From the NCBI GenBank assembly GCA_009786075.1, contig WQTX01000007.1, positions 1 to 54,169 on the forward strand: a stretch of DNA of 54,169 nt, read 5' to 3'. Made by a program: the position numbers and the translations under genes. Below, in pieces: positions 43,299-51,334 of this stretch (its first letter is position 1; every line of letters begins with the position of its first letter). The notes beneath the pieces are model-generated. The model was not told the origin of the DNA. It worked only from the letters and a program-made list of their open reading frames with translations, and searched no databases. Origin of the DNA: Bacteroidota bacterium (lineage in GTDB: Bacteria; Bacteroidota; Bacteroidia; Bacteroidales; UBA1715).

Positions 43299-43826
43299 AT
43301 GTTCGTAATGAAACCAAATCAAATTCCCCTTCCACTTTTCCTGACAGTATTGAATGTCATTGTATGTGCCATTACTTTCATTTGGATAGTTTTTCCTAAT
43401 TGTTATTTTGGTTTAACTGCTTTGCAGTATATGTTATTTTTAAGCATTTTTGGCATATTATTTGCATTGCATATCATTATTTTTTTGAGAAGAAAAACAA
43501 AAAAACTTCAAATACTTTATCCGCTTTTAGTAGTAATTTTTTATGTGGGATTGTTGGTAGGTGCTAATATAATTTAGAAAATAAAAAAATCTAATGAAGA
43601 AGAATATATTCCACCGTATGGCAATCGTTATCTTTATCGAGAAGAACGGTATTATTATTTGGACGACAGACCAATACGATGTTTAGAAAAGGAAATTGAC
43701 AGCAGAGATGATGATATTGCTTCTACACCAAATAAGTCTATAGAATTGAGAACGGGAATTGAATACTATGAGGAAGGCATGAAATTGTTGAAAAAAATGA
43801 AAGGTGTGAAAATATACAAACAATGA
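43299..43826 (+). pseudogene. Membrane protein gene split by an in-frame TAG
   Basis: The first 92 codons encode three membrane segments (FLTVLNVIVCAITFIWIVF, YMLFLSIFGILFALHIIIFL, ILYPLLVVIFYVGLLVGA). The TAG at 43575-43577 is followed in the same frame by 82 open codons. These encode a charged soluble tail (YGNRYLYREERYYYLDD ... KLLKKMKGVKIYKQ) that stops at 43824-43826 in an ATGA overlap with the next gene. The overlap shows that the full 175-residue frame was the working gene. A nonsense change, a sequencing error or stop readthrough are the options. Confidence 0.75.
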
Positions 43827-44554
43827 AAAAAATAATAATCATACTAAGCACAATTGCATTAATCGCAAGCAGTTGCGGGCAAACAGAGAGTAAACAAAAA
43901 CATCTAAGCGAAAATGCCGAAGATACCTTACAAAGTATTGCGAAAAAGATACAAAAAAAGCATATTGATTATAACAACAAACTTCATGAAAAATTCCAAA
44001 ATTATACAGAACATTACGGAAATTGGATGAATACGGAATATTATCAAAACATAGACCATATTGGTTTGGGCGTTGTCAATCCCAAAGATTTTCACTTTTA
44101 TTTTATTGCCGACACAATTAATATGGAAAAAGTAAAAATAGAAGATATTGAAGTACAGGAATTTTTGATACCTTTAATTTGGAAACCAGGGTATAAGATT
44201 TTTTATATGACGGTTGTTGGAATTTCTGAAAACTTCTATCAAGTACGAGCCAATAATGAAATGACGGTTTGGGTTAATAAAAATGAGTTTGATTTTTACA
44301 CTTGGGAAGATTTGTTAGAAAACGCCTTGTGTATTTTGTCTGATGTTATTTACAAGGAAAAAAATATTTCTTCAAAAGTTGTTGATTTTTTACCGGATGA
44401 ATCTAAATTTGACTTAATTGTGGAAAAAGTAGAAGGAAATTGGGGGTATTGCCGAGCCGAAAACTTTGAAAATAATGAGATAAAAGGTTATTATTGGGTA
44501 CGTTGGAAAGATGAAAATAATACATTACTCATACGACCGATTTTTTTAATGTAA
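43823..44554 (+). CDS. Lipoprotein A of the 44-49 kb cluster, unknown function
   Basis: 243 aa. A lipoprotein signal with lipobox I-A-S-S-C (Cys 18) is followed by a charged helix (about 27-65) and an alpha/beta domain with many aromatics. The domain includes FHFYFIADTINMEKVKIED and FYQVRANNEMTVWVNKNEF, suggesting an SH3-like beta fold near the middle (a W-V-N-K turn). No family recognised. The start overlaps the preceding split gene. Its leader is nearly the same as those of the genes at 44567 and 46796. Confidence 0.75.
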   Translation: MKKIIIILSTIALIASSCGQTESKQKHLSENAEDTLQSIAKKIQKKHIDYNNKLHEKFQNYTEHYGNWMNTEYYQNIDHIGLGVVNPKDFHFYFIADTINMEKVKIEDIEVQEFLIPLIWKPGYKIFYMTVVGISENFYQVRANNEMTVWVNKNEFDFYTWEDLLENALCILSDVIYKEKNISSKVVDFLPDESKFDLIVEKVEGNWGYCRAENFENNEIKGYYWVRWKDENNTLLIRPIFLM

Positions 44555-44566
44555 AATAAATTTGTA

Positions 44567-45250
44567 ATGAAAAAAACAATAATCACACTAAGTGCAATTG
44601 CACTAACAGCAAGCAGTTGCTGGCAAGCAACGGAAAAACAGGCAAAAACGCCAAACAATGAAAATGTTGTAAAACAGGAAGAAAAATTTGTTTTTGACGA
44701 TGATGAAGCCGAAAACTTTGAGGACACAACCAAAATACCCATTTTAGAAAATGTAAAAACAATACTGATTGACCGTTCTTATTTTGAAAAAACAGAAAAA
44801 GGAGTTAAACAAATATATCATTACGATAGTGAGTATGGTAAATATGGAATTACAGAACTGAATACTTTGGGATTAACTTCCAGCAATTCTTTTGTGTATG
44901 ATAATATGGTGGTTTCATTTTCGATTATTGCCGAAATTAAGTTGTATGACAACATTCTCAGTTTAATCATTCGTGGAGATACAGAACATTCTATGGGAAT
45001 TTGGTTGGTCAATTATAATAAAAATGATATTGTGGACGGTTTTTATAGGTATGTTTCCTCTTATCCAATAGGATACGACGAATGGGCTGAAAGCGCAAGT
45101 TGGACAACTTCTGTTATTCACACACAACCTAAGCCATACATTAAACAGGAATCCGTCAATTGGGAAATCCAAGAAAACAGTAGGATAGCAATACTTGAAT
45201 CGGGCGAATTTGAAGTACTTCAAACAGTTCAAACAAAATATGAAATGTGA
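44567..45250 (+). CDS. Lipoprotein B of the 44-49 kb cluster, unknown function
   Basis: 227 aa. The lipobox is T-A-S-S-C (Cys 18), then an acidic linker (about 40-60, FDDDEAENFED), then a beta-rich domain with NMVVSFSIIAEIKLYDNILS. The body is unrelated to lipoprotein A although the first 20 codons are near-identical. It starts 12 bases after the previous stop. No family recognised. Confidence 0.75.
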   Translation: MKKTIITLSAIALTASSCWQATEKQAKTPNNENVVKQEEKFVFDDDEAENFEDTTKIPILENVKTILIDRSYFEKTEKGVKQIYHYDSEYGKYGITELNTLGLTSSNSFVYDNMVVSFSIIAEIKLYDNILSLIIRGDTEHSMGIWLVNYNKNDIVDGFYRYVSSYPIGYDEWAESASWTTSVIHTQPKPYIKQESVNWEIQENSRIAILESGEFEVLQTVQTKYEM

Positions 45251-45263
45251 AATACAAAAAATA

Positions 45264-45489
45264 ATGAAAAAAATAACAACCATTTTTAGTGTTCTTGCCC
45301 TATTTAAAACAGGCGATTTCGCAGGAAACGGATTATTTCACCTTAGGTACTATAATTGAAGTTGTCAAAGAACTGACAGGTAAAAAATTCGGTTTACCAC
45401 AATATGCCATCGACAATGTTGATAAGGAGAAAATTCTTGAAGCGAAACAAAAAGTAGAACGGTTCTTCAAAAAATTATATAAAGAATGA
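45264..45489 (+). pseudogene. Small exported protein gene with a frameshift
   Basis: From ATG 45264 the frame gives a signal-like MKKITTIFSVLALF and then derails to a stop. The +1 frame from about 45289 continues with YLKQAISQETDYFTLGTIIE, VVKELTGKKFGLPQYAID and a Lys-rich end, stopping at 45487-45489 in an ATGA overlap with the next gene. The two parts fit as one gene of about 74 codons with one base too many near 45290-45310. A GTG at 45289 could start a shorter cytoplasmic form. Confidence 0.65.
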
Positions 45490-45755
45490 GTACCAACAAA
45501 ATAAAACGATTTTTAAAATGGCTGCTATTAATTGCTGTTTGGCAAATTTTAGCTATTTTGCTGCTGTTTTTGCTTGTACAATGCGCCTATTATGTAGAAG
45601 CAAGACCACATATAGTTATTTCGGATTTTTTGTTTGCATGTTGCTGGCACCATAAAGCACCAAGCCTGTGGTTTGTTGGTGTGTTATATGTTTTCGCTAT
45701 GCTTTTTGTGGGCGGATTGATGTATTTGATAGCGAAAAAACAGAATAAAAAATGA
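45486..45755 (+). CDS. Small two-segment membrane protein
   Basis: 89 aa. Membrane segments at about 12-32 (WLLLIAVWQILAILLLFLLV) and 55-80 (LWFVGVLYVFAMLFVGGLMY). The loop between them holds Cys and His residues (FACCWHHKAP). The start overlaps the previous frame's stop (ATGA), so it belongs to the same transcript. No family recognised. Confidence 0.7.
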   Translation: MSTNKIKRFLKWLLLIAVWQILAILLLFLLVQCAYYVEARPHIVISDFLFACCWHHKAPSLWFVGVLYVFAMLFVGGLMYLIAKKQNKK

Positions 45756-45827
45756 ATGTAATGAAGAAATATTTACTATGTTTAAACTAAATATAAACCG
45801 CCTACAAAGGCATAAAAACTAAAAAAT

Positions 45828-46012
45828 ATGGGACTTTTTGACAAATTTAAGAAGAAAGACAAAACTGCGGCAGTTTTAAACCAACAAATAGTAGAAGAAA
45901 TATTCCTACAATTGAAGTTATTGAAGAAAACCACCCATTGACAATTGACCAAACAACCGGAATAACATTTGAAAGAGCAAAAGAAATTGTTTGGACGATT
46001 TTACACGAATGA
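45828..46012 (+). pseudogene. Frameshifted small soluble gene
   Basis: MGLFDKFKKKDKTAAVLNQQ opens the frame, which stops after 37 codons. A second frame continues with TIEVIEENHPLTIDQTTG, ITFERAKEIVWTILHE and a stop at 46010-46012. Joined, they give about 60 residues. The opening resembles that of the gene at 51335 (MNFLTKIFGKK). Confidence 0.55.
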
Positions 46013-46077
46013 AAAATGCCCGCCGATAATCATATTCCTCTTTTTTGGTTTAAACAAACATCACAATAATAAAAACA

Positions 46078-46782
46078 ATGGCAAACGAACACACAAAAAT
46101 CATCAACAAAATTGCAAAAGAAAAATTTACACCTTTTGGAATAGTGCAAAAAGGCAGGTCGCGAACTTGGATAGACGATAATGGTTGGTTTACTACAATC
46201 ATTGAATTTCAGCCGTCAAGTTATTCAAGAGGTTCATATTTGAATGTTGCTGTAAATTTTAATTGGCATGAAGAAGATTGGGAATCTTTCGATTTGTCTT
46301 ATCATAGCGACGGAAGCCGAGAAGGTGTTTATCTGAATAAATATAACCCTTTAAACCTGTTCAAACGAGACATTGGCTGGGTGGATTATGAACCCGAAAA
46401 TGAAGAATATTTTATAAAAATAATTGAGTTATACTGCGATGTTGCAATCAAAAGAGTAAAATATTTCAGAAAAAAACTGGCGACACTTCGTAAAGCAAGA
46501 AGATTGATTTTAAGAACAGAGTTTTGCAGCGAAGAACTGTGGGGAAGTTATCATAAAGGCACAATTTGCGGATTGACAGGCTGCCGCTACCGACAAAAGA
46601 AATATTACAAAAGATTATTGAACGAGGTGCGTGATGCAAAACTTGATTTTGAAATTGAAGCGAGAGAGTGTGTGGAGCGTTTAATACAGTATGATTTAGA
46701 CACGTTTAAGAAAGAAATCGAAAAAATAATTTTAGAAACACGGAAATTAAAAAAGTTGCCTGAATTGGAAATTACATTGTAA
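46078..46782 (+). CDS. Unknown soluble protein, possibly DUF4304-like
   Basis: 234 aa, no signal peptide. The N-terminal half is beta-rich with FGIVQKGRSRTWIDDNGWFT and IIEFQPSSYSRGSYLNVAVN, a layout that recalls DUF4304 proteins found in immunity-gene clusters. The second half is helical and basic. The assignment is tentative. It lies between two lipoprotein groups and 13 bases before lipoprotein C. Confidence 0.65.
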   Translation: MANEHTKIINKIAKEKFTPFGIVQKGRSRTWIDDNGWFTTIIEFQPSSYSRGSYLNVAVNFNWHEEDWESFDLSYHSDGSREGVYLNKYNPLNLFKRDIGWVDYEPENEEYFIKIIELYCDVAIKRVKYFRKKLATLRKARRLILRTEFCSEELWGSYHKGTICGLTGCRYRQKKYYKRLLNEVRDAKLDFEIEARECVERLIQYDLDTFKKEIEKIILETRKLKKLPELEITL

Positions 46783-46795
46783 AAAACAAATAAAA

Positions 46796-47314
46796 ATGAA
46801 AAAAATACTAATCATAGTAAGCACTCTTGCGATAATTGTAAGCAGTTGCACACAAAAACAAAATATACCTGCCGATGCACAAATGATAGCGCACTTTGAA
46901 TTGAACAAAACACTCTTTGAAGAACTGCGCTCAATGATAGAAAATGACACTTTACGCAGTTTCCCATTGACTTATCACGATAAAAAAGAAGGTAAAGTTT
47001 TACACATATCGCAGGAAAGAGAATTGGAGTACGATACTGTAATGAAGAAAATTCAAGTTGCGGAGTTTTGGGCTTTTTCCCCTTTTTCCCCTTTTCGTGA
47101 AAACTCTATTTTATTCTTTCATTCAGGGAAAGGCGATGCAACGTGGAGCATAGATAAAGGGTTTGAATATGTTTTTGATAGAACGAAAGAAGAAGGTAAG
47201 AAATTTACAGAAATGGAATTGTATGATGCAGTTTTTGAAAAATGGGTTAATCAATGTGAATACTACAAAAAAATAAATGACAATTGGAATTTATTTATTT
47301 TTTATGACAGATAA
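46796..47314 (+). CDS. Lipoprotein C of the 44-49 kb cluster, unknown function
   Basis: 172 aa. The lipobox is I-V-S-S-C (Cys 18) with the same MKKI leader as lipoproteins A and B. The mature part begins with a helix (about 25-55) and then reads EFWAFSPFSPFRENSILFFH and WSIDKGFEYVFDRTKEEGKK. No family recognised. Confidence 0.72.
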   Translation: MKKILIIVSTLAIIVSSCTQKQNIPADAQMIAHFELNKTLFEELRSMIENDTLRSFPLTYHDKKEGKVLHISQERELEYDTVMKKIQVAEFWAFSPFSPFRENSILFFHSGKGDATWSIDKGFEYVFDRTKEEGKKFTEMELYDAVFEKWVNQCEYYKKINDNWNLFIFYDR

Positions 47315-47351
47315 TGCTAAAAACAATAAAAAAAATTTAAAATGAATTATT

Positions 47352-47768
47352 ATGAAAGTTAGAATATTTTGGTTGATTGTATTGAAAATTATACTATGCT
47401 ACTCGTGCGTGGGCGTTACGGATTACCAATTTAGTGAGCGTTTTGAGGAATATACCGGCTTGCCCTTTCCTGCTTCGGGAAAAATAATAGAAAAAGCAGA
47501 TAACGGTTTTGCGTTAGACTCTCATTATTGGGGCACTATTGAAATGGATTCGCTTGATTATATGAAAATCTTGAACGAAATTCAAACACGTTGCGATTCA
47601 TTGGTAACCAATCCCGACGTAACGCGTTGTAGTTTCTACCTCGATGAATATGCACATCACGAATATTGGGCGCATTTTGATGAATACCGCGATGGTTACG
47701 GAAGAAGGTTTTCCCTATCGTTTCATAAGAACGAACGGTTTATTCGTTGTAATATGGAAAGTATTTGA
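47352..47768 (+). CDS. Small lipoprotein D, unknown function
   Basis: 138 aa. A signal segment (FWLIVLKIILCYSC) puts the lipid Cys at about 19, though the lipobox is weak. The mature part has RFEEYTGLPFPASGKIIEKA and a Tyr/His-rich stretch (YLDEYAHHEYWAHFDEYRDG). The E-x-Y-T-G-L-P-F-P-x-S pattern suggests a small family of envelope proteins, but I cannot name it. Confidence 0.7.
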   Translation: MKVRIFWLIVLKIILCYSCVGVTDYQFSERFEEYTGLPFPASGKIIEKADNGFALDSHYWGTIEMDSLDYMKILNEIQTRCDSLVTNPDVTRCSFYLDEYAHHEYWAHFDEYRDGYGRRFSLSFHKNERFIRCNMESI

Positions 47769-47793
47769 AATAATATAAAAATCAAAAAAATAA

Positions 47794-48207
47794 ATGAAAA
47801 TGAAAAAAATAAAAACAGTATATACAGTATTAATTCTTTGTGTAGCAATTTTCAGTTCGTGTGTAGAAACTTTTGAAACGGTTGATACCAAATCGTTCAA
47901 TGAAAAAATAGCAGGCAGAACAGATATTAAAACACCAGAAGAATTGATGAAACTGTATTACGATTACGATTGTTCACAAGACGAAGGAAATCCTACAATA
48001 ACAACTCGTGTGCGTACTATTGGCAAAAACAAATATAAAATCACATTAATTCATGAAGGCTTTGCCGACGATTCGCAGGCTGGCGGAAAAATTGTGATGA
48101 CAGCTCAACAAACAGGCGCAACGTGGATTGTAACCAAAATTAAAACTAATTGGAAGTGTTGGGAAGACAGAGGACACACATATTGGGGAACGGGGCGATG
48201 CTCGTAA
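47794..48207 (+). CDS. Small lipoprotein E, unknown function
   Basis: 137 aa. The signal segment TVYTVLILCVAIFSSC places the lipid Cys at 23. The mature domain is cystatin/NTF2-like in feel (TPEELMKLYYDYDCSQDEGN, KNKYKITLIHEGFADDSQAG, WIVTKIKTNWKCWEDRGHTY). It has three Cys besides the lipid one. No family recognised. Confidence 0.7.
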   Translation: MKMKKIKTVYTVLILCVAIFSSCVETFETVDTKSFNEKIAGRTDIKTPEELMKLYYDYDCSQDEGNPTITTRVRTIGKNKYKITLIHEGFADDSQAGGKIVMTAQQTGATWIVTKIKTNWKCWEDRGHTYWGTGRCS

Positions 48208-48282
48208 TATGAAGTTTTAATAAAAAATAAAGCAACAAACAAAAATACAAACCGTCCGAAATGGATATAAAAACAAAATAGT

Positions 48283-49038
48283 ATGACAAATCGAGTCTTT
48301 TTGACAAGAATTTCGGAGAAAGAAACAGAAACCTTATTTGAGGCACATCTTATACCTGTTTTTTGGCTTACTTTGCTGAGCGCACGCATTGTGAAAAAAC
48401 TAAGAAAAGAAATTGCTCGCAATGCGAATAAAGAAGAAGCGTTACTGATAAAAATTCCGAAACAAAAATTCATAAGAAACACAAACACAGGGAAAAAATA
48501 TTTTAAAGAAATCTATACAGAACGAGAGAATTTATACCACGATTTTGTAAAATATTTAGACGAGAAATTCAACGAAAACGATATATTGGAGTTGAATATA
48601 ATTGAACTCGCACATCGCGATGAAAATACCAAGTATCTATTAGAGGACATAAAAGATGCGGTTGAAGATATGCAGGGAGGATTTTATATCTCAAATCAAA
48701 ATATTTTCGAACCCAACGAGGGCTGGTGCGGCAGTTTTGTGGGTAGCGATGATTTGTTGAGCAACCAATTCCGAAGTTTTTCGGCAGTTTATGCAGAATG
48801 TTACGAAAGAGAAAAGGCTGCAATAGAATTATACAACCTGCAAGAAGCACAAGAAAAAGCAAAGAAAGAACGAACAAGAAAGAAAGACGGCATTTTTCTG
48901 ACTGTCTCCTGCGGGGTTTTTGTCGGCATAGGAATTTTCATTCTTATAAAAGACCCGAGTGAACTATTTTTGGCAATAAGTACGATAGTTTTTTTCGGAA
49001 TTGGTTTATTGGTTGGAATATGGAAATTAAAATCGTAA
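48283..49038 (+). CDS. C-terminally anchored protein, unknown function
   Basis: 251 aa. The first 190 residues are soluble and charged. A coiled-coil-like stretch with many Glu and Lys (about 172-196) leads into two membrane segments near 201-219 (IFLTVSCGVFVGIGIFILI) and 226-246 (LFLAISTIVFFGIGLLVGIW). No signal peptide. The stop overlaps the next start by one base (TAATG). No family recognised. Confidence 0.72.
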   Translation: MTNRVFLTRISEKETETLFEAHLIPVFWLTLLSARIVKKLRKEIARNANKEEALLIKIPKQKFIRNTNTGKKYFKEIYTERENLYHDFVKYLDEKFNENDILELNIIELAHRDENTKYLLEDIKDAVEDMQGGFYISNQNIFEPNEGWCGSFVGSDDLLSNQFRSFSAVYAECYEREKAAIELYNLQEAQEKAKKERTRKKDGIFLTVSCGVFVGIGIFILIKDPSELFLAISTIVFFGIGLLVGIWKLKS

Positions 49039-49751
49039 TGAAAAAAACAATAATCATACTGAGCATATTTGCGTTCTTTGTGAGCGGTGGCATGCAAACA
49101 ACGAATGCACAAAACGCCGATTCTTCACAAATTGACAAACTGACCGACGCTTTAAATAAGAGCGGGAAAAGTTTTACATTAGCCGACGGCACAATAATAA
49201 TTGACTTTCCGAAAATCAATCCGGCTATGCCGACACACAATTTTTATAATAATGCTCCTCCTGCAACAAAACAGTATGGAAGAAAAGCTCCCATTTATAT
49301 AATAGTTATTGCCTTAATCGTTTTGATATATGTGCCTTTGCAATTGTACTACACTGTGAGATTAAAAAAGATACGAAAAAAAGATTTTAAAGAATTACAG
49401 ATATTTAAGCAACAAGCGCTCAAAATACCTGTCGATTTGAATGACTGCAAAATAAAACAGCATATTTACCGTGAAACGGCAGAAACAGAAGCAACAGACA
49501 GGTATGAGGCTCTTGATTATATTTTCTTGAACAAACAACCTAAACGCAACACGATAGAACAGCGTTGTTGTGAGGTAACATTCAAAGCAACAATCAACGG
49601 CAACGCCGAAATATTTTGTGTTGACATTCCCAAAGACGAATTTCCGCTCCGTATTTTGTTCCAACAACAAAAAACAACGTATCTTTATGTAGATGAACAA
49701 GATACGGAAAACTTTTATTTTGATTTGGAGTTTTTGAAATTTGAAGAATAA
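49038..49751 (+). CDS. Signal-peptide membrane protein with degenerate lipobox
   Basis: 237 aa. The leader resembles those of lipoproteins A-C, but the lipobox position reads V-S-G-G instead of S-S-C (TGC changed to GGC), so lipidation should be lost. A membrane segment lies at about 86-108 (IYIIVIALIVLIYVPLQLYY), then a cytoplasmic domain of about 125 residues with TDRYEALDYIFLNKQPKRN. No family recognised. It is coupled to the preceding gene. Confidence 0.7.
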   Translation: MKKTIIILSIFAFFVSGGMQTTNAQNADSSQIDKLTDALNKSGKSFTLADGTIIIDFPKINPAMPTHNFYNNAPPATKQYGRKAPIYIIVIALIVLIYVPLQLYYTVRLKKIRKKDFKELQIFKQQALKIPVDLNDCKIKQHIYRETAETEATDRYEALDYIFLNKQPKRNTIEQRCCEVTFKATINGNAEIFCVDIPKDEFPLRILFQQQKTTYLYVDEQDTENFYFDLEFLKFEE

Positions 49752-49789
49752 AATAACAATAAGCAGATACGATTTTTCTCAAAAAAAAG

Positions 49790-49797
49790 TATCTTTG
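49790..49797 (+). promoter_or_regulatory. -7 promoter box before the 49841 gene
   Basis: TATCTTTG matches TAnnTTTG, 43 bases before ATG 49841. It probably also drives the FISUMP gene at 49991. Confidence 0.5.
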
Positions 49798-49840
49798 TTT
49801 CGATTGCGGGTGTGAGTTTAGAATAAAAAATTAATATAGT

Positions 49841-49969
49841 ATGGCAAGCATCAAATTAGGAAATATTTTTGAAATCAATACACCCCTCGGAAACGCATAT
49901 CTTCATTACATTTATAAAGATAAATCGTTGGGCGATTTAATAACTTTTTTTAATCCTAACAAGCATTAA
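49841..49969 (+). CDS. Short ORF, possibly an Imm26-like N-terminal stump
   Basis: 42 aa: MASIKLGNIFEINTPLGNAY, then LHYIYKDKSLGDLITFFN and a few more. The pattern K-x-G-x-I-F-E-I-x-x-P-x-G-x-A-Y resembles the start of immunity-26-type proteins, which are longer. It may be a truncated remnant. It ends 21 bases before the FISUMP gene and uses a normal Bacteroidota-type start without a Shine-Dalgarno motif. Confidence 0.5.
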   Translation: MASIKLGNIFEINTPLGNAYLHYIYKDKSLGDLITFFNPNKH

Positions 49970-49975
49970 TCAACG

Positions 49976-49984
49976 GAAAAGGAG
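49976..49984 (+). promoter_or_regulatory. Strong Shine-Dalgarno site of the FISUMP lipoprotein gene
   Basis: AAAAGGAGGT, six bases before ATG 49991, is a near-perfect anti-16S match. No other start in this window has one, and Bacteroidota genes generally lack them. It may mark a gene with a different origin or strong expression. Confidence 0.7.
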
Positions 49985-49990
49985 GTTAAA

Positions 49991-51220
49991 ATGAAAACAG
50001 AAAAAAATGAAACCCTTAAAATCGTACATAGAAAAAACAACTATTTTTTTGTATTAGTTGTACTTCTTGGTATGACAGGTTGTATTATTAGCGCAGGAAC
50101 ACACGGCTCTCTAAAAGGTTATGACTATGAAATATCAAAATATGAATTGGAAAAAATCATTCATTATGTAATTGATGAAAATCCCAAAATTCATAGAGGT
50201 GATTCTATAGAATATTCAGATTTTCATCACGATTCTGTTCTTAATTATTATAATGACAGAATAAATTATATAACAATAGGAATAGAAACAGATAAGGGAA
50301 AAAATAGCTATACTTTTCGTTATTATGGCGATACTGTTTATTGGAATAATTCAAAAACATCAAGAATTTTTATTTGCTACGCTTATGATGAATTTGGTAA
50401 TGGAGGGAGCGAAGGTAATGGTGGATTTAGATTTAAGGAAAAAACATTAGAATATGTGCTTGAAATTTTTGAAAAAGAGTTAGTAAATAAAGTTAATGAA
50501 AAGTTAAATAATAAGGAAAATACCATTGACACAACTATTGTGGCTATACAACCCGTAGTAAAACAAAACAATTCGACACAACATGAACAAAAACCGGTAG
50601 AGAAAAATTCAAATCCTACTCCCATTGACCTTAGCAAACTTGTGGAAATCAATGGGGTACAATGGGCAACCTGCAACGTAGATGCTCCCGGCACATTCGC
50701 AACCAAACCGGAAGCTCCCGGTATGCTTTACCAATGGAACCGTAAAAAAGGGTGGGCTGCTACCGATAATGTAACCGGTTGGGACGCTACTATTCCCGGA
50801 GCCAACGGCAATTCTTGGGAAAAAGCCAACGACCCGTGTCCTTCCGGTTGGCGAGTACCTACCAGAGAAGAAATTGAAACACTGCTCGATGAAGACAAAA
50901 TGAGTAACGAATGGACAACCGTAAATGGCGTAGATGGTAGAAGATTTACCGACAAAGCTACCGGCAACTCTATCTTCCTGCCCGCAGTAGGCTCCCGCCG
51001 GGGCAAAAGTGGTACGTTCAGCGCCACATGCTCCTGCGGCAGTGTGTTAGACTACATATACACATGCTCGTGCGGCTTTTATTGGAGCAGTACACTAAAC
51101 AGGAAGTACTCGTACATCTCCGGACCGCAAGCGTACTACTTGAGCATCGACAGCGACAGCGTGCGGAGCTACGGCTCCAGGCGGACACCCGGCTGCTCGG
51201 TTCGGTGTGTGGTAGAATAG
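49991..51220 (+). CDS. FISUMP (Fib_succ_major) lipoprotein, candidate DGR target
   Basis: 409 aa. A hydrophobic segment (FFVLVVLLGMTGC) ends in a lipobox, so the protein is probably surface- or membrane-anchored. Residues about 35-165 form an unrecognised alpha/beta domain. A linker rich in Gln, Asn and Pro follows (about 175-215). The FISUMP domain from about 217 has VEINGVQWATCNVDAPGTFA, PCPSGWRVPTREEIETLLDE, RRFTDKATGNSIFLPAVG and a closing CSVRCVVE. The domain resembles that of the helicase fusion, 30 kb away. The last 75 codons are much more GC-rich than the rest of the gene. FISUMP domains have a C-type-lectin-like fold and are typical DGR variable proteins. Confidence 0.88.
   Translation: MKTEKNETLKIVHRKNNYFFVLVVLLGMTGCIISAGTHGSLKGYDYEISKYELEKIIHYVIDENPKIHRGDSIEYSDFHHDSVLNYYNDRINYITIGIETDKGKNSYTFRYYGDTVYWNNSKTSRIFICYAYDEFGNGGSEGNGGFRFKEKTLEYVLEIFEKELVNKVNEKLNNKENTIDTTIVAIQPVVKQNNSTQHEQKPVEKNSNPTPIDLSKLVEINGVQWATCNVDAPGTFATKPEAPGMLYQWNRKKGWAATDNVTGWDATIPGANGNSWEKANDPCPSGWRVPTREEIETLLDEDKMSNEWTTVNGVDGRRFTDKATGNSIFLPAVGSRRGKSGTFSATCSCGSVLDYIYTCSCGFYWSSTLNRKYSYISGPQAYYLSIDSDSVRSYGSRRTPGCSVRCVVE
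51000..51220 (+). other. Candidate DGR variable region 2 (FISUMP C-terminus)
   Basis: The codons here are dominated by NNC (TCC, CGC, TTC, AGC, TGC, TAC, GAC, GGC, ATC), whereas the rest of the gene prefers NNT and NNA. In 51121-51180, 38 of 60 bases are G or C; in 50101-50160 of the same gene, 17 of 60 are. Conserved anchors remain: FYWSST, QAYYLSID and SVRCVV. This is the pattern left when AAC codons in a template repeat are mutated at adenines. A weak hairpin (CTGTTTT/AAAACAG, 51227-51251) follows the stop. Confidence 0.6.
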
Positions 51221-51334
51221 GTTTGACTGTTTTGACAAACTACAAAAACAGACAAAATGCCTGCACTTAACAAACGAAATTTTATGTTTCAATCCAAATA
51301 AAACAAAATAACAAACCCTAAAAACAGAATAATT

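Noticed and set aside
51221-51334. DGR template repeat next to variable region 2
   Set aside because: No sequence resembling 51000-51220 with A-rich codons is present here or in any other non-coding stretch I read, and no reverse transcriptase is encoded.
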